Positions 1 through 11,490 of a DNA stretch of 64,000 bases are shown here, piece by piece; positions within the stretch are counted from its first letter, which is position 1; each line of letters starts with the position of its first letter. The notes under the pieces were generated by a model. It was not told where the DNA came from, searched no databases, and saw only the letters and a program-made list of their open reading frames with translations. Location of the stretch: positions 29,072,501 to 29,136,500 of the forward strand of contig CP141146.1 of the NCBI GenBank assembly GCA_035235625.1, written 5' to 3'. Position numbers and translations under genes: made by a program. The stretch is from Saururus chinensis. Taxonomy: Eukaryota > Streptophyta > Magnoliopsida > Piperales > Saururaceae.

Positions 1-239
1 AGAGTAGAGAGAAAAAAAGAGAGAGGAGAGAGGAAACTGAGTATTTACGAGAAGTGTCGCAAATAGTTGTAGTAGCGATACTAAATCATACATGTGACTA
101 CCTTTTATACTATTTGTGATGTTTCTTATAAGCGTCTCAAATAGTATAAAACTTATTTTAAAGAAATGGTACTTTTTACGATGCCCTAACTGAGCGTCAC
201 AAATAGGCTTAATTTTTTAAAAAATCTCAATCCTTTATC

Positions 240-485
240 TCTTCGCTATTTCTCTATTTCCCCTCTCTCCTCTCTCTCTCTTCTCCCTCTTCCTCTCTCT
301 CCTCTCTCTCTATCCTCCCTCTTCCTCTCTCCTCTCTCTTTCTCTCTTTCCCTCCGTCCCTCTCTCCCTCCCTCCCTTCCTCTCTCCCGATCTCTCTCCC
401 TCCCTCCCTTCCTCCCCCCTCTCTCTCTCTCCCTCCCTTCCTCCCCCTCTCTCTCTCTCCCTCTCTCTCCCCCTCTATTTCTTCC
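240..485. repeat. CT-rich low-complexity tract
   Basis: Almost pure pyrimidine on the plus strand, with repeated CTCTCTCCCTCC-like words. It lies inside the CACTA element. Long open frames crossing it are composition artefacts (Glu/Arg/Gly-rich on the minus strand) and are not genes. Confidence 0.9.
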
Positions 486-516
486 CCCTTTTGCAATGCT
501 TCAAATGAGGTGTCGT

Positions 517-692
517 AAAAAAGGGGGCGCAAGCAAAATTTTGCCCTCGGTATATACCCCACTCCCTCCTCCACCCCAAGCCCATGCCAGAGTTCGCCCT
601 GCCAAAAAAGGGGGCGCAGGCAAAATTTTGCCCTCGGTATATACCCCACTCCCTCCTCCACCCCAAGCACATGCCAAAGTTCGCCCCTGCCT
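517..692. repeat. 87-bp direct tandem duplication inside the CACTA element
   Basis: Two nearly identical copies, with GGGGGCGC at 523 and 610, share the segment running through TATATACCCCACTCCCTCC to GCCAGAGTTCGCCC. A related looser repeat of about 115 bp follows (about 710-900). The block is GC-rich, unlike the rest of the element, and could be captured host DNA, but no coding sequence is recognised. Confidence 0.85.
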
Positions 693-1576
693 AAGTCATC
701 CCCCTCCTCCCATCTCTCCCGATTTCCCCTTCCTCTGTCCCCCCTCCCCTAGCGCCAGAGGAGAAGGAAAAGTGGGGGTGGCGCTAGTTCCGGCTCCGCC
801 CCCGGATTCAGGTGCCATCCCCTCCTTCCATCTCTTCCATTCTCCCCTTCCTTTGCCCCCCTCCCCTGGCGCCAAAGGAGAGGAGGGGGCGATGCCGAAT
901 ATGGCTCGACAGCCGGGTTTTGGTGCCAATCCCTTCCCCACCCATACCCTCCACCCTTGCTAGAGGCGATTGTTTTTTTCAAAATTTGTTATTATTAGCT
1001 ACACTTTTAAAAGCATCTCTAATAATTATTTTTCTATTGTTTTATTATATTACTTATTAGTGATGCAAAAAATGTGTCTCTAATATTTTTTTAAATATGT
1101 ATTAACGACACTTGCAAATAAGCGTCCCTAATAACTTATGATTAGCGGCGCTTATGTTTTTAATTTTATTAGTGGTGTTTTGTTGCAAACATTGCTAAAA
1201 AAACTCTTAGCAGCATTTAAAAAGCGTCACTAATAATTTTTTTATTTTTTAAAATATGTTTTCTTATTAGCGACGCTTGGAAAGTGTCACTAACAATATA
1301 CTATTAAGGACGCTTTGTAGTAAGCATCGCTAATAATATTATTATTAGTGAGGCGTTTCAAGCATCACAAATAATCTTATATTAGCGACGTAAGAAAAAG
1401 CGTCGCTAATGGTAGTACTAGTAGCGACGCTTTTTTATATGTGTCACTAATGAGCAGCTACAATGGGACTATTATTGCCGATTTTAGGGACACTTATAAT
1501 AGTTATTATTGACACTTTTTTGACTAATAGTGACTCTTAAAAGCATCCCTAATAGTCTTTTTTTCTTGTAGTGGAT

Positions 1577-2748
1577 TTTTGGTAAATGAATGCTCAATCC
1601 TTGTTTATTACAAAAAGTAATTAAATTTCTTTTTTATATTTATTCTACGAATATTTTTTTAACAAAACAATGGCTCAACTGTGAATTCCGATCTGATCCA
1701 AGGTTGCGTTAGAAGTTGTTGCGTTTTCTTGTTGGTTTTGGGTCAGGGGGCGTGACACCCCCCAGCTCAGCCATCTCTATCTCTCTCTCATTTAAAAATT
1801 TCATTCAACACAAAATAAAAGAATACCAGAAAGAAAATCAATTATGATAATATTTCCCCACCCAACAAAAACACCATAAAAAACCCCCCGAGGAAGTAGG
1901 TCAACCCATCATAATGGCTAAAACCAGGAAAAGATAGAGCAACTAGCAATCCTCCAAAAAATCTTGGAGAAAAGAGCAGCTACTCAGAATCACTTGTTTC
2001 ACTTGAAGGCCTCTAAAATATGTCTAATTGCTTGATAATGGTAGAGGCTAAGATAAGAGGATTATAAGATTTATCCTAAACAATATGTCAGTTTCTTTCT
2101 TTCGAAGTAAATGAGATATTAACAATAAAGACTATTTTGATTAGCTTTGCAACTTGCAAATTTATCTTTACAAACTAGATCAACCAGCCGATCTACCCAT
2201 GAAAATCCAAAACATATATATATATATATATATGATCATGTGTTTTTTCTTGTCTTTGACATACCACACATCTCAACGCAACTAGAAACCCCTTTCACAT
2301 AGGTTATCTATGGTAAGGATACCATTATTCATTCAGGGCTAACCAAGAAATGAAATAATACCGGTTGATTCTAATTTCTATGCTTAAACCAAACTAAATC
2401 ATACCAATCAACCTTAGACCCATGGGAACGGATAAATTCCCAAGCCCCTTTAAAGGAGAATATTCCATGCTCTGAGCGCCACCCATAAGAATCTTTAGAA
2501 TTAGAAAAAGTAGGTTTATGACAATTTAGTCCAAAATTTCTTTAGCACAGTATGAAAAGGCTGCAGTTGCCACTCACTATCATAGAATGAATGGACTAGT
2601 CTATCCTCAATATTACCACACAACTAAATAATAGGTCTTCTTCCAAATCCCCATTATAGACCCTCTACCCTTTGGCTTGGCCATCTTTGCATACAATGAG
2701 AAGAAGGGAGCACTAGCTCTAGGTGAAGGACTTGTCCCATGCACCAAA
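1577..2748 (-). mobile_element. L1-type LINE remnant, 3' part with zf-RVT domain
   Basis: On the minus strand around 2380-2525 a frame reads DSYGWRSEHGIFSFKGAWEF then VDWYDLVWF. This is the classic region after the reverse transcriptase of plant L1-type LINEs. Next, near 2240-2370, come YFISWLALNE and CVVCQRQEKTHDH, the Cys/His zinc finger (zf-RVT). Stops interrupt the frame in several places and the RT palm itself is not present, so this is a dead 3' fragment. The stretch 1577-1960 is the degraded tail, with no gene seen. A TA microsatellite interrupts the zinc finger at 2215-2233. Confidence 0.7.
2215..2233. repeat. (TA)n microsatellite
   Basis: Uninterrupted TA dinucleotide run within the LINE remnant. 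Confidence 0.9.
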
Positions 2749-5018
2749 TGTAACGCCCTAGGTCTTGGGCGCCCTAATAATCATCAGCGCAGCTCGACCC
2801 AGCAGTTTTGGAAACAAACGTCGGCGTTAGTTTTTTTCAAAACTTTCCATAAGCAGCATCTATATGAGAGATCTGTAACATTCCTCTACGCATTACGGAG
2901 CTTTAGTGCTTCGTTGATCATAGACAAGAACAAACCTATATTAATAACTAATTAGATCATGCCAACATTATCGTAGCATTGGTTGCCTACATACATATTG
3001 GATAACATCTATGATGTTAGTCCAATACAATTGGATCCCAACATAGTTTTGCCTAGTGGCTAATACATGCCGGTAGTACAAAATCATATACATCAACATA
3101 CTTATATCCAATAAATTATTCGGAGTCAGGAGAAATCCTAATAAATCATCGGAGTTAGACGGAAGCTAATAAATCATCAGAGTTAACCAGAAGCTAAAAA
3201 ATATTGGAGATGTACATCTCTTTCTTTTATATAGCAAAGCAGAGCATATCAGAATAGAACATATCAGAACATATTTGATCAAATCAAATTAGAGCAAAGC
3301 ATATCAGAGTAGATCAAAATAGGGCGTATAAGAATAGATCATATCACAACAAAGCATATCAAAGTAAATCGGATCAGAGCAAAACACATATCTCATTCAA
3401 CATCTTAAGTTAACTACTTAAGAACATGCATTTAATAAATATGTATTAAAATTGGAATGTTAGAAACACTTACTCCCCTAAGATTTTTGGAAGTAGCGGC
3501 ATTCAACATTGTTCCTTCCTTCAAGATGTCCTCCCCTTCAGGCCCAAAGATAGCAGGTGGGGCCTCCTCTTTCTCCGGAACATTTCTGCCTTTCTTGCCC
3601 GAAGACAGCAGATGGAACCTCCCTTGACTAGGGACGTTTCTCTCATTGCACCCTAAGGCAATAGATAGATCCTCCCATTTCCCAAGGTTTTTCTCGCTCT
3701 TTGTGCTCAAAGGTGAAATCCATAACCTCCCCTTACTTGGGACTTGTCTCACTTTTAGAGCGCCCAAAGGCATTAGACATAACCTCCCCTTACTCGGGGC
3801 ATTTCTATCTCTACATGCCAGTAGGAAATGAACAGAACCTCCCCTTACCCGAAGACATTTCTCTGTGCACGCTTGAAAGTGGAAGACGGGGCTTCCCCTT
3901 AACTCAGGATGCTTCTCTTTTTACGGCCTAATAGCAGAGGATGAAGCCTCCTCTTACTCTAGGTCATTTCTCTCTCTATCTCTCTACGACCTGTTGGTGG
4001 AGCGGAGCCTCCCCTTACTCCAGACCACTTCTCTTGTTGCTGCCCAACATCAGAGGAAGAAGCCTCATCTTACTTTGGTCCACTTCTCTCCCTTAGTACA
4101 CCTGAAGGCGGAGGACGAAGCCTCCCCTTTTTTCGGGTTGTTTCTTTCTTTAGGCCCGAGGGAAAGCAGATAAAGCTTCCTCTTTACCATAGCCATTTCC
4201 CCCTCTAGAATCACAAATTCAAGGAATTGACTATTCCATTGCGTAGAGCACCCTCGAGTGTAAAATCAGAACACCTCTTAAATGGGCAAAATCAGACTCA
4301 AAATGGGCAAAAAAACTCTTTTTAAATCTGCATGGCTCTTCTCTATTAATAGAGCTGCAGGTGAACCATGTGAGCGTGGCAGGCACACATCATGCACCTT
4401 TGACGCACACAATGCAGCCTTCGTGCGAGTGGAGTGTGTGGCCGTGCCCTGTGTGCGGGGCATCTATGTGTTGCCTGGGAGCTGGCCTGCATAACGTGGA
4501 CCCTATCCCATGTACATGCAGGCCATGCATGGCCAGCCGTGCATCATGCAGAAGGCCCATGATGATGAGGCACCATGTGTGTGGTGTGGTTCGACGAACC
4601 GGCTGGCATGGCTGATGCAGGCTGCTCACGTGAGTGCCTTCGTCAGTAATTTCATTCTCTTCTTATTTTTTAATCTTTTTTTTATTTTAAACTTCAAAAG
4701 TCAATAACTTCCTACCCCGAATTTGGAATTGTGCATTCTTGGTACCATCGGATTTATATCGATGAGCCCTATAAATCCAACATGCGAAGGATATCCCACT
4801 CTTTTCATGTAGGTCTCGCCCATGTAGCACACTTCTTGAGGTAGTAACTTTTACTCCCGGCCTATGTTTTGTGCATTCTTTGATTCGTTTCGCTTGTTTC
4901 TTCGAGATCTAACCACATACATAGATTTGACCCCCCAAAGACTACTAATTCATATCCAAAAAATTATATTTAGTACTAACCCCTCACGTTAGATGTAATA
5001 AAAAAAAGGAGTGTTACA
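2749..5018 (-). mobile_element. Solo LTR, about 2.27 kb, with 5-bp target duplication
   Basis: Begins TGTAACGCCC and ends GGAGTGTTACA, so its ends form the TG..CA short inverted repeat of an LTR. It is flanked by a perfect 5-bp duplication CCAAA (2744-2748 and 5019-5023). There is no internal coding region, primer site or second LTR, so it is a solo LTR left by recombination between two LTRs. A TATA-like element near 4345-4355 reads better on the minus strand, by comparison with the related copy at 57905, so minus is the likely transcription strand. It contains a ~57-bp minisatellite (3470-4200) and runs of AGAGCAAAGCATATCAG-like words (3240-3385). The first 280 bp match the arms of the palindrome at 62870-63368. 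Confidence 0.85.
3470..4200. repeat. Minisatellite, about 57-bp unit, about 12-13 copies
   Basis: The word CCTCCCCTTACT and variants recurs near 3616, 3670, 3725, 3782, 3836, 3892, 3947, 4007, 4063, 4121 and 4175, each followed by a TTTCTCTC-like stretch and an AAGGCAGTAGA-like stretch. Copies are diverged. The array lies inside the solo LTR. Confidence 0.85.
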
Positions 5019-6638
5019 CCAAACCTAAAGGTTGGAGTATCAGTTGTCCTTGATGGACATGATGGTGACAAAGCTAGGGGTGGTGTCTTTGACTCTTGCC
5101 ATCTCCTTCTTTGGAATGAATCTTCTATTCTCCTTGATCTTCTCAGTAACAATTTTCAGCAAATACCATGCATCACATGTTTTTTTGTGTTCTCATCTCT
5201 AATCCCTATTTTGATTAAGGTAGACACTTTCTCACTCTAGAAGGCAACTTTATCAAAAACTCTATTAGAGCAACTCCACACATTTTTTCTAATTTTTCTA
5301 GGTCTTCTCTCCCTTTTACATCATGTTGACATGTTTTCTAATTTTTCTAGGCCTTCTCTCCCTTTTACATCACGTCCCAAACCCTACTTGTCATAGAATA
5401 TCAAAGGAAAATCCCATAATCAGTCTTGCTATCAAATTTCCCTAAGGCTTACCAATCCCTCAAGATGTGATAGGGACTTCCAAAGAGTCTAAAGTATATG
5501 ACAATGAGTTTTTTACCTCTCTACAATTCATAAGGTGTTTGGATTGTAATAGTTCTTAAATAGACTCTATTAAGGGTGTATGTTGCAGTGCTCACAACTT
5601 CTGTCTAAAAATGTTTTGGTAAATTCTGCTCATGAAGCATCACCTTAGTCATTTCTTAAATAGTCTTACTCTTCCTTTTAGCTACTCCATTTTGTTGAGC
5701 CGTTTCAAGGGCTAGGAAATCATCGTGAATCCTATATTTTGCACAAAACTCTTTAAACCCTTGTCAGTAAATTCACTACCTCTATCACTTCTAATGGTCT
5801 TGATGTTTAGGCCACTTTTATTTTGTATTGTAAGGGCAATGATTTTGAATGCTTCAAAGGCATTTGATTTCTCTCTAAGAGAATCTACCTAAGTGAATCT
5901 TGATATCTCATCAACCATCACCAAGATGCACGTTTTACTACTTAAACTTGTTGTTTGCATTTGTCCCATAAGGTCCATGTGTATTAATTCCAATGATCTT
6001 TCAGTTCTTACATGTTTCAGTTTTTTATGATGGGATTTTGAATGTTTACCCTTTTAACAAGCACCACAAACAAAGTTTTCAGGAATTTTCAAAATAAGGG
6101 CACCTCTAATGATCATATTCTTTGTTATCTTTGTGAAATCTCCGAAATTCACATGCCATAAATTTTGATGCCATAAATAACTATTATCAAGCAAGGAGAG
6201 TTTGTAAAATAAATAAGATCAAACAAATAGCAATTATCATGAGCTCTTAAACCTTTAACACAAGTCATTCTGGAATTATAAATGATATAATAAGCCTTCT
6301 TTGTAAACATACAAAGCATTATCAAAATCAAGTAATCCAAAAAATTTTAATGTGTCAATCCCATCTATTTTTATTGTACTTTCATCTCCAATGGTAGCTC
6401 TGTCATCATTTTTCTCAACCATATTAGTAAACCTAGATTAGTCATTAGTCATGTGTTTTGAACATTCACTATCTAGGTACCACATGTTAGAATGGTGAGT
6501 TTTCATGGAGGTGTGCCCTACATGGCATTTCAAATCCTCTTTCTTTACCTAAATTATTTTTGTTTTCATGACTTCTTGAAGATCACTTAAGTTCTTATCA
6601 TGTTTTACTCTCTCAAGTGTGTTTTCATTCAACGTTTG
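5019..6638 (-). mobile_element. Ty1/copia remnant: LTR-like piece and protease-integrase region
   Basis: On the minus strand the residues WYLDS..CSKHMT (about 6440-6490, protease-proximal), RSDRGSEFTD (integrase core, about 5765-5800), ALETAQQN (about 5690-5715) and LGKFDSKTDYGIF (about 5410-5450) identify a Ty1/copia pol. The stretch 5050-5340 instead resembles the LTR-like block at 13600-13910 and, inverted, that at 57480-57720. RT and RNase H are not recognisable. The copy is old and broken many times. It is interrupted on its right by the 4.8-kb LTR and resumes at 11406. Confidence 0.75.
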
Positions 6639-9600
6639 TGTAATGTCCCGGTTTTTTAGTACGATTTTTTGTTATTTTTCTGATCAATTTCTGCGAGAAA
6701 ATGTGACATTTCGACGTATTTAGCCAGTATTCATACCCGTAGAGTCGGGTGTCGGATTCATCATAGGCCATGGGCCTGGACACGCGTTTCGGCGCGAAAA
6801 AATGATGAAGAATGGAATTGCAGAAGAGATAAGGAGAGAAAAGAAAAAAAAAAGAAGAAGAAGACGGGCTCGGGCTCGGTCGAGCCCGATCCAGAGACTT
6901 CTGGAACAGAACCGACCACCCCCCCCCCCTCTAATTCCTTGTGCTCAGTCGCCTGCGGCCTTCCGTGCTCCGCCTCGATGGTGCGACGGCAAGGGGCCTC
7001 CACCCTGGCCCCAACGGCCGCTCTGCGTTCCTCCCCTATTTCCCCCGGGCTCTCTGCTCTCTCTATTTTGTGATTGGGCGGCGCCAGTGGTGGCCGGTGA
7101 GCTCCGCCAGGCCTCCGACCGGCCAGCCACACGCCGACAATGGCAAGCCCAGCCGCCAGCCAGCTTTGCCGGCCCCCTGAGTTCGTTTTTCCCCTAGTTA
7201 GTTTTCTCTCCCTCTCTCAATGTGATCTGATTTGAGCCACTGCTGTGGGCCGCCAAGGGCCGGCCAGCCGCCCATGGCTCTGCCCTGGGCCGGTGACGGC
7301 AAGGGGACATCTCTCCCAGCCCAGACGGCCTCTGCTCCGCTGCCTCAGTTCTTTTCTCCCCTATGCCCTATTTTCCGTCGGCGCTCTGTTTTGGTGAAAT
7401 GGACACCGCCGCCGGCGAGCCGTGGCCGACACGACCCCCGTCCAGCCCCTCTTTGGTCTGGCGAAGGCTTTGGGCCACCTCTCCTTGCCCGGTTCGGCCT
7501 CCGCACTCCCTGTTTGCTCCGGCCATACCCATCTTCTCCTTGTTTCTGTCTGTGATGGATTTTGGGGTTGCGCCAGCGAGAGCCAGCCTTTGGCTCGCCT
7601 CTTGCCAACTAGCCTTGGGCTGACGATGGTAGGACCACCCCCAGCCAGCTCCACCGCCCCCATGGCAGCTCTGCCTTTATTGGTTTTCCCCGGCCAATCC
7701 CTCATCTCCCCTATTTTGCCCGTTTTTGTCTGAGTTCACTGGTTGCCACCATTAGCCGGACGCCGGACACCGGACTTGACCCACCAAACCATTGTTTGGT
7801 CTCTCTCTGGCCTGGAAACGATGGTGGATGTTTCCACCCAGCCCGGTTTAGCCTTTATCCCATCCGTTCCATTGGAACGACATCCGTTGCTCGCTGGTCG
7901 TTGTGCTCGTCCACAAAAACCGAGCCTTTGCTCCTCACTATGCTATCCGTCCAGTGTGTTGCCGTTGACTTTGGGTGTCACCTCTGGCCAGAGATAGCTC
8001 TTCCTAGCCGCTAGGGCTACGATGGAGTCGGCCAGAGCCGCCAGTAGCCCCTGCTCCTTTGTGCCCAGGGTTTTCCACCTATTTTGGGCCATCGAGCGTT
8101 GATGGATGCAGAACACCTTCTGGACCTTGTAGTTTGGCGGGTCTCAGCCTAGCGATGGTTGGCATCCCTAGTGTGGCACCGCCCCTCTTTTTCGGCATGA
8201 GGCAGGTTCCCCCTCTGTTGGGTATGTGTTTGACTGTGCCATTCAGAGCACCACCGTCTTATCCTCGCCGAATGCTGATTGGCCTCTAGCTGGCCTACCT
8301 CAACACGACAACGACAAAGGCCATCTTTGTTGGTCACCACCCTTGGGTATGGCCCTACTGCCCTTCCGAGCTTTGGTCCGACACCGTCTAGCCCTTTCTC
8401 CCTTCCTTTGGCACCGTGTGCAAGTAGCCGCGCGTGCGGGTTAAGGTTTTGGTGCCGCTTTGGCACTTCCTGACCGTCGGATGGCTCCGCTATCATTTGG
8501 ATTTAACCACAAGAGTCCACCACCTCTCCTCTATCCTCGAGAGTCGCCCCACGCCCTCCGCCCATATGTGGGCGCTTGTAAATGCAAAATCGACGCCGTT
8601 GGGTGCTGTCCATGGCCGATTTCGATGTCTTGTGACCGGTTGGGTATTGTTCAACCGCCGGTCAAATTTTAGCGAGTACACCCTGCCTTTTGGTCGCACC
8701 TGCCACTCATTGGCACGATCTTTTCTCCCGGCCGCCCCAAGTGTGCCGCCGTGGATCGTGGATTTTGCCGCATTGACATGTGTCACCCCTGTTTGGCCAT
8801 GAGTAGTTCTGGTGCTTCCTAAAACTTCGGGACAGCAGCTCTCTCGGCTAAGAAAAGCTTTTGGCCGCCAACTTCGCCACCACCATCGTGTGCTCGCCAT
8901 CAAACTTCATGATTACGAGGTAGGGGAGCTTTGAACTCGTAAATTCATGATAGCATGCTTTGAATAAATAGCAGCATGCTAGGATTATATAATTCCATAT
9001 GTTGGATATTAAATCATGGCCTATTTGCATGATGTAAGAGAATGAATTATGCTACGTTGAGATGCATATGTCATGTATGTGAGTTGTAAGCATGTTTTAT
9101 GTATGTGTATGATGTATGCGCTAGTGATGGCTACCGAATATGTTAGTGTGCTACGTATGTGTGTTATGTAAGCGCTAGTGATGACTAGCGATTATGTGAC
9201 TAAGTTACGTATGTGGACTGTGTGTGTGGGAAGAGGTGTGGGCGATGGGCGGTAAGAAGTGGTAAGAGTTTGGTACAAAATTGGATATGGATTTGGATGT
9301 GTAAGCGTGTGACAATGGCAACGGACGTAAGTTTAACAGGCGAGGATTTGAGCGGATTGGATCGGTTTGGTTTGGAGCGTATGTCAGGAGTTCAATAAGT
9401 AAGAGGGCTTAGGCTTGGAGCCTTATGGGGGTTTATTAGATAGTAAGAGTGTCCATAATTGCACAAGCATAATGTATAGATTATGAAGTGAAAAGTAAGC
9501 ATAATAAGTGAGGTATTAAGTAAGAGGCTGATAACGAGGATCTAATGAGAGGAGCTCAGTTTGATTATGCCGAGTAAGATGTTTTCGTCATAATGTGGAT

Positions 9601-9867
9601 GGCGGAGACTGTATGAGTACGTAAGGATTTGTGTACGGTGAGCTATGTTGTGACTTGGACGAGTAGGTGTTTGCTGCCCCGACGAACTAGGGTTTCGATC
9701 AGGCTCAGCTTCGGTTTGATCAGTCGAGGACTGTGAGGTTGTGTGGCATAATTGTACCGCATAAATCACTTAATTCAAACTTGAATTATAAGAAAGCTAA
9801 TGATAGCGTAGTGAGTTTGAGACCTGAGGGTTCGACGGATTAAGTTTTGTGTTTGAGCTAGCTGATA

Positions 9868-10250
9868 ATGAGTCGGCTATGCATTTATCATGTCTTGCCA
9901 TGGTGTTCATCTTGTGGGATGTTGTCTGTGTGCTGTATAGAGCACCGAACGTCTGATGCTCTGTTGAGAGCGATGTATGTTTTCGATTTGGTGTGTGTGC
10001 TATATGAAGCCCAGATGTTTGATGCTCTATTGAGAGCGTTGTATGATTCTACCCAAGAGTGGCACTATATGTCAATGCCCAAGAGTGGCATTGTATGATT
10101 CCGCCCAAGAGGCATTGTATGATTTCTGCCCAAGAGTGGCACTGGCACTATAAGACCCATAATGGTGGGCAATTATATGGCACTATAAGACCCTTCATGT
10201 GTGGGCAATTGTATGACCCCTTATGTGTGGGTGTATATGTGCGCGATCAG
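9868..10250. repeat. Short tandem duplications inside the giant LTR
   Basis: A ~66-bp duplication is anchored by GATGCTCTGTTGAGAGCG near 9955 and 10021. Then come three copies of a GCCCAAGAGTGGCATTGTATGATT unit near 10050-10140 and two copies of GGCACTATAAGACCC near 10145-10195. Confidence 0.75.
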
Positions 10251-10395
10251 GTAAGTAGTATCATGGATCTACTGTTACCTGTTTGATCTTGTGCCCCATG
10301 AGCATAGGTGTGTCTTACCTTCGGAAAAGTCCATGTTGTCTAGTCACTCCCCGAAGGTTAAGGTGATGCCCCAGTGGCATTCTTTTCCTTTTTGA

Positions 10396-10429
10396 CACTG
10401 AAGCTTATTAGTTGTAATAAGCTTCAGTG
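10396..10429. other. Perfect 15-bp hairpin within the giant LTR
   Basis: CACTGAAGCTTATTA, loop GTTG, then the exact reverse complement TAATAAGCTTCAGTG. Such a stem could be an RNA structure in the LTR transcript, but no function can be read from sequence alone. Confidence 0.8.
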
Positions 10430-11405
10430 GTCGATAGTATGTATACGACTGTATGACTGAGTCTATGCATTTCTTAGTAAGCGTATGATTATGAGTATGA
10501 GCACGACTGTAAGAGTTTGAGTATGAGTATGACTGTAAGAGTGTGAGTTTGAGCACGAATGTAAGTGTATGTTTTGAGCAAGACTGTAAGATGATGATTT
10601 TGAGTAAGACAGTAAGCGTATGACTGTACGATTAAGGTCGTACGAGTAAGTGTAAGATTGTACAAGTAAGGTCGTACAAGTATGTGTTAGTATTGAGTAT
10701 GCTATGATGGTACGATTAAGTTTGTAAGACCCTGATTAAGGGTGTTTGTATGAGTTGGTTTGATGGTGTGTTGTGCATGATTATATGCTTATGTATATGA
10801 TTGATATATATTGATTGCTTCATGTTTGAGTTGCATGAACGCATGTATTTATGAACTTACTAAGTTCACTGTTTAGATTCCCCTACTGGGTATTTTCAAA
10901 CTGAGTATGAAAATACTCATTACCCTATATTTTTAGCCCCATGGTTTGGGAGGATTTCACAGGTTGTGTTGGAGAGCTCCTGGAGATGGATGCTCATTTC
11001 TGCGGAGTATTATTTCTCCTTTGATTCAGGTATACTTGACTCACTTCGAGTATCATTTGTGCCATGATCTGATGTATTGGGTGAGATGAGATTTAAATGT
11101 TTATATCTTCTAGACTTTTAGTTTGGATAAGAATGTAAACTGTTATGAGACTTGTACTTGAGGACGCCTGGGAGTTATTTGTATTTAAAAATCCATGATC
11201 ATGGTAATTTAGTCGTAAGTTTGTTTTCGAGTAATGCTTGAGGATATTTGATTTGGCGGTACGATGTTTAACCGTATGATGTTTTAAATTATAAACTATT
11301 TATACATGTTTTGATTTCGTCATTTTCCCTCCGATTTAGAGTTGTTAAATTGCAAAAAAAAATTGTGAATTTTAAGGAAAATGTATGAAAATCTCGGGCT
11401 TTACA

Positions 11406-11490
11406 ATTTGTTCCTTCTTGTTGTATGAACATATGTAGCCATACATATTACATTGGCTTACTTCAGTGAACAAAATAATGTCAAATTGAT
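11406..11490 (-). mobile_element. Copia remnant, continuation
   Basis: Resumes the minus-strand copia internal region after the solo-LTR insertion. Too short and degraded to assign a domain; it lies between the coiled-coil gag piece on the right and the protease-integrase piece on the left. Confidence 0.45.

Larger units (their letters stand above)
1..1573. mobile_element. CACTA (En/Spm) DNA transposon, one end plus interior
   Basis: The right end is the reverse complement of the canonical CACTA terminus CACTACAAGAAAA, at about 1561-1573, followed by a possible 3-bp duplication GAT. From 965 to 1560 and again from 50 to 210 there are many short degenerate copies, in both orientations, of a motif like GCGTCGCTAAT; such subterminal repeats bind transposase in CACTA elements. 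Between them lie a pyrimidine-rich block and a GC-rich block with no recognisable transposase. The left terminus is outside the window. The element is probably a short non-autonomous derivative. Confidence 0.85.
6639..11405 (+). mobile_element. Giant solo LTR, about 4.77 kb (Ty3-like)
   Basis: Begins TGTAATGTCCCGG and ends CTCGGGCTTTACA, with flanking 5-mers GTTTG (6634-6638) and ATTTG (11406-11410) that agree at 4 of 5 positions. Both flanks are parts of the same copia remnant. The left 2 kb is GC-rich; the right part is AT-rich with short tandem words. No primer site, coding domain or second LTR was found. A related partial copy lies at 36311-38345. A solo LTR of a Ty3 family with very long LTRs fits best; a non-autonomous element is possible. 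Open frames in the GC-rich part have no recognisable domain. Confidence 0.7.

Noticed and set aside
254-963. Open frames of 80-155 codons on both strands
   Set aside because: They come from low-complexity pyrimidine tracts and the 87-bp duplication within a CACTA element; no domain and repetitive composition.
2677-2955. 92-codon plus-strand frame
   Set aside because: It crosses the boundary between the LINE remnant and the solo LTR at 2749, so it cannot be one native gene.
6761-8903. Many overlapping open frames of 60-136 codons on both strands
   Set aside because: They lie in the GC-rich part of a giant LTR; frames overlap in all phases, are Pro/Arg/Ala-rich and have no conserved motif.
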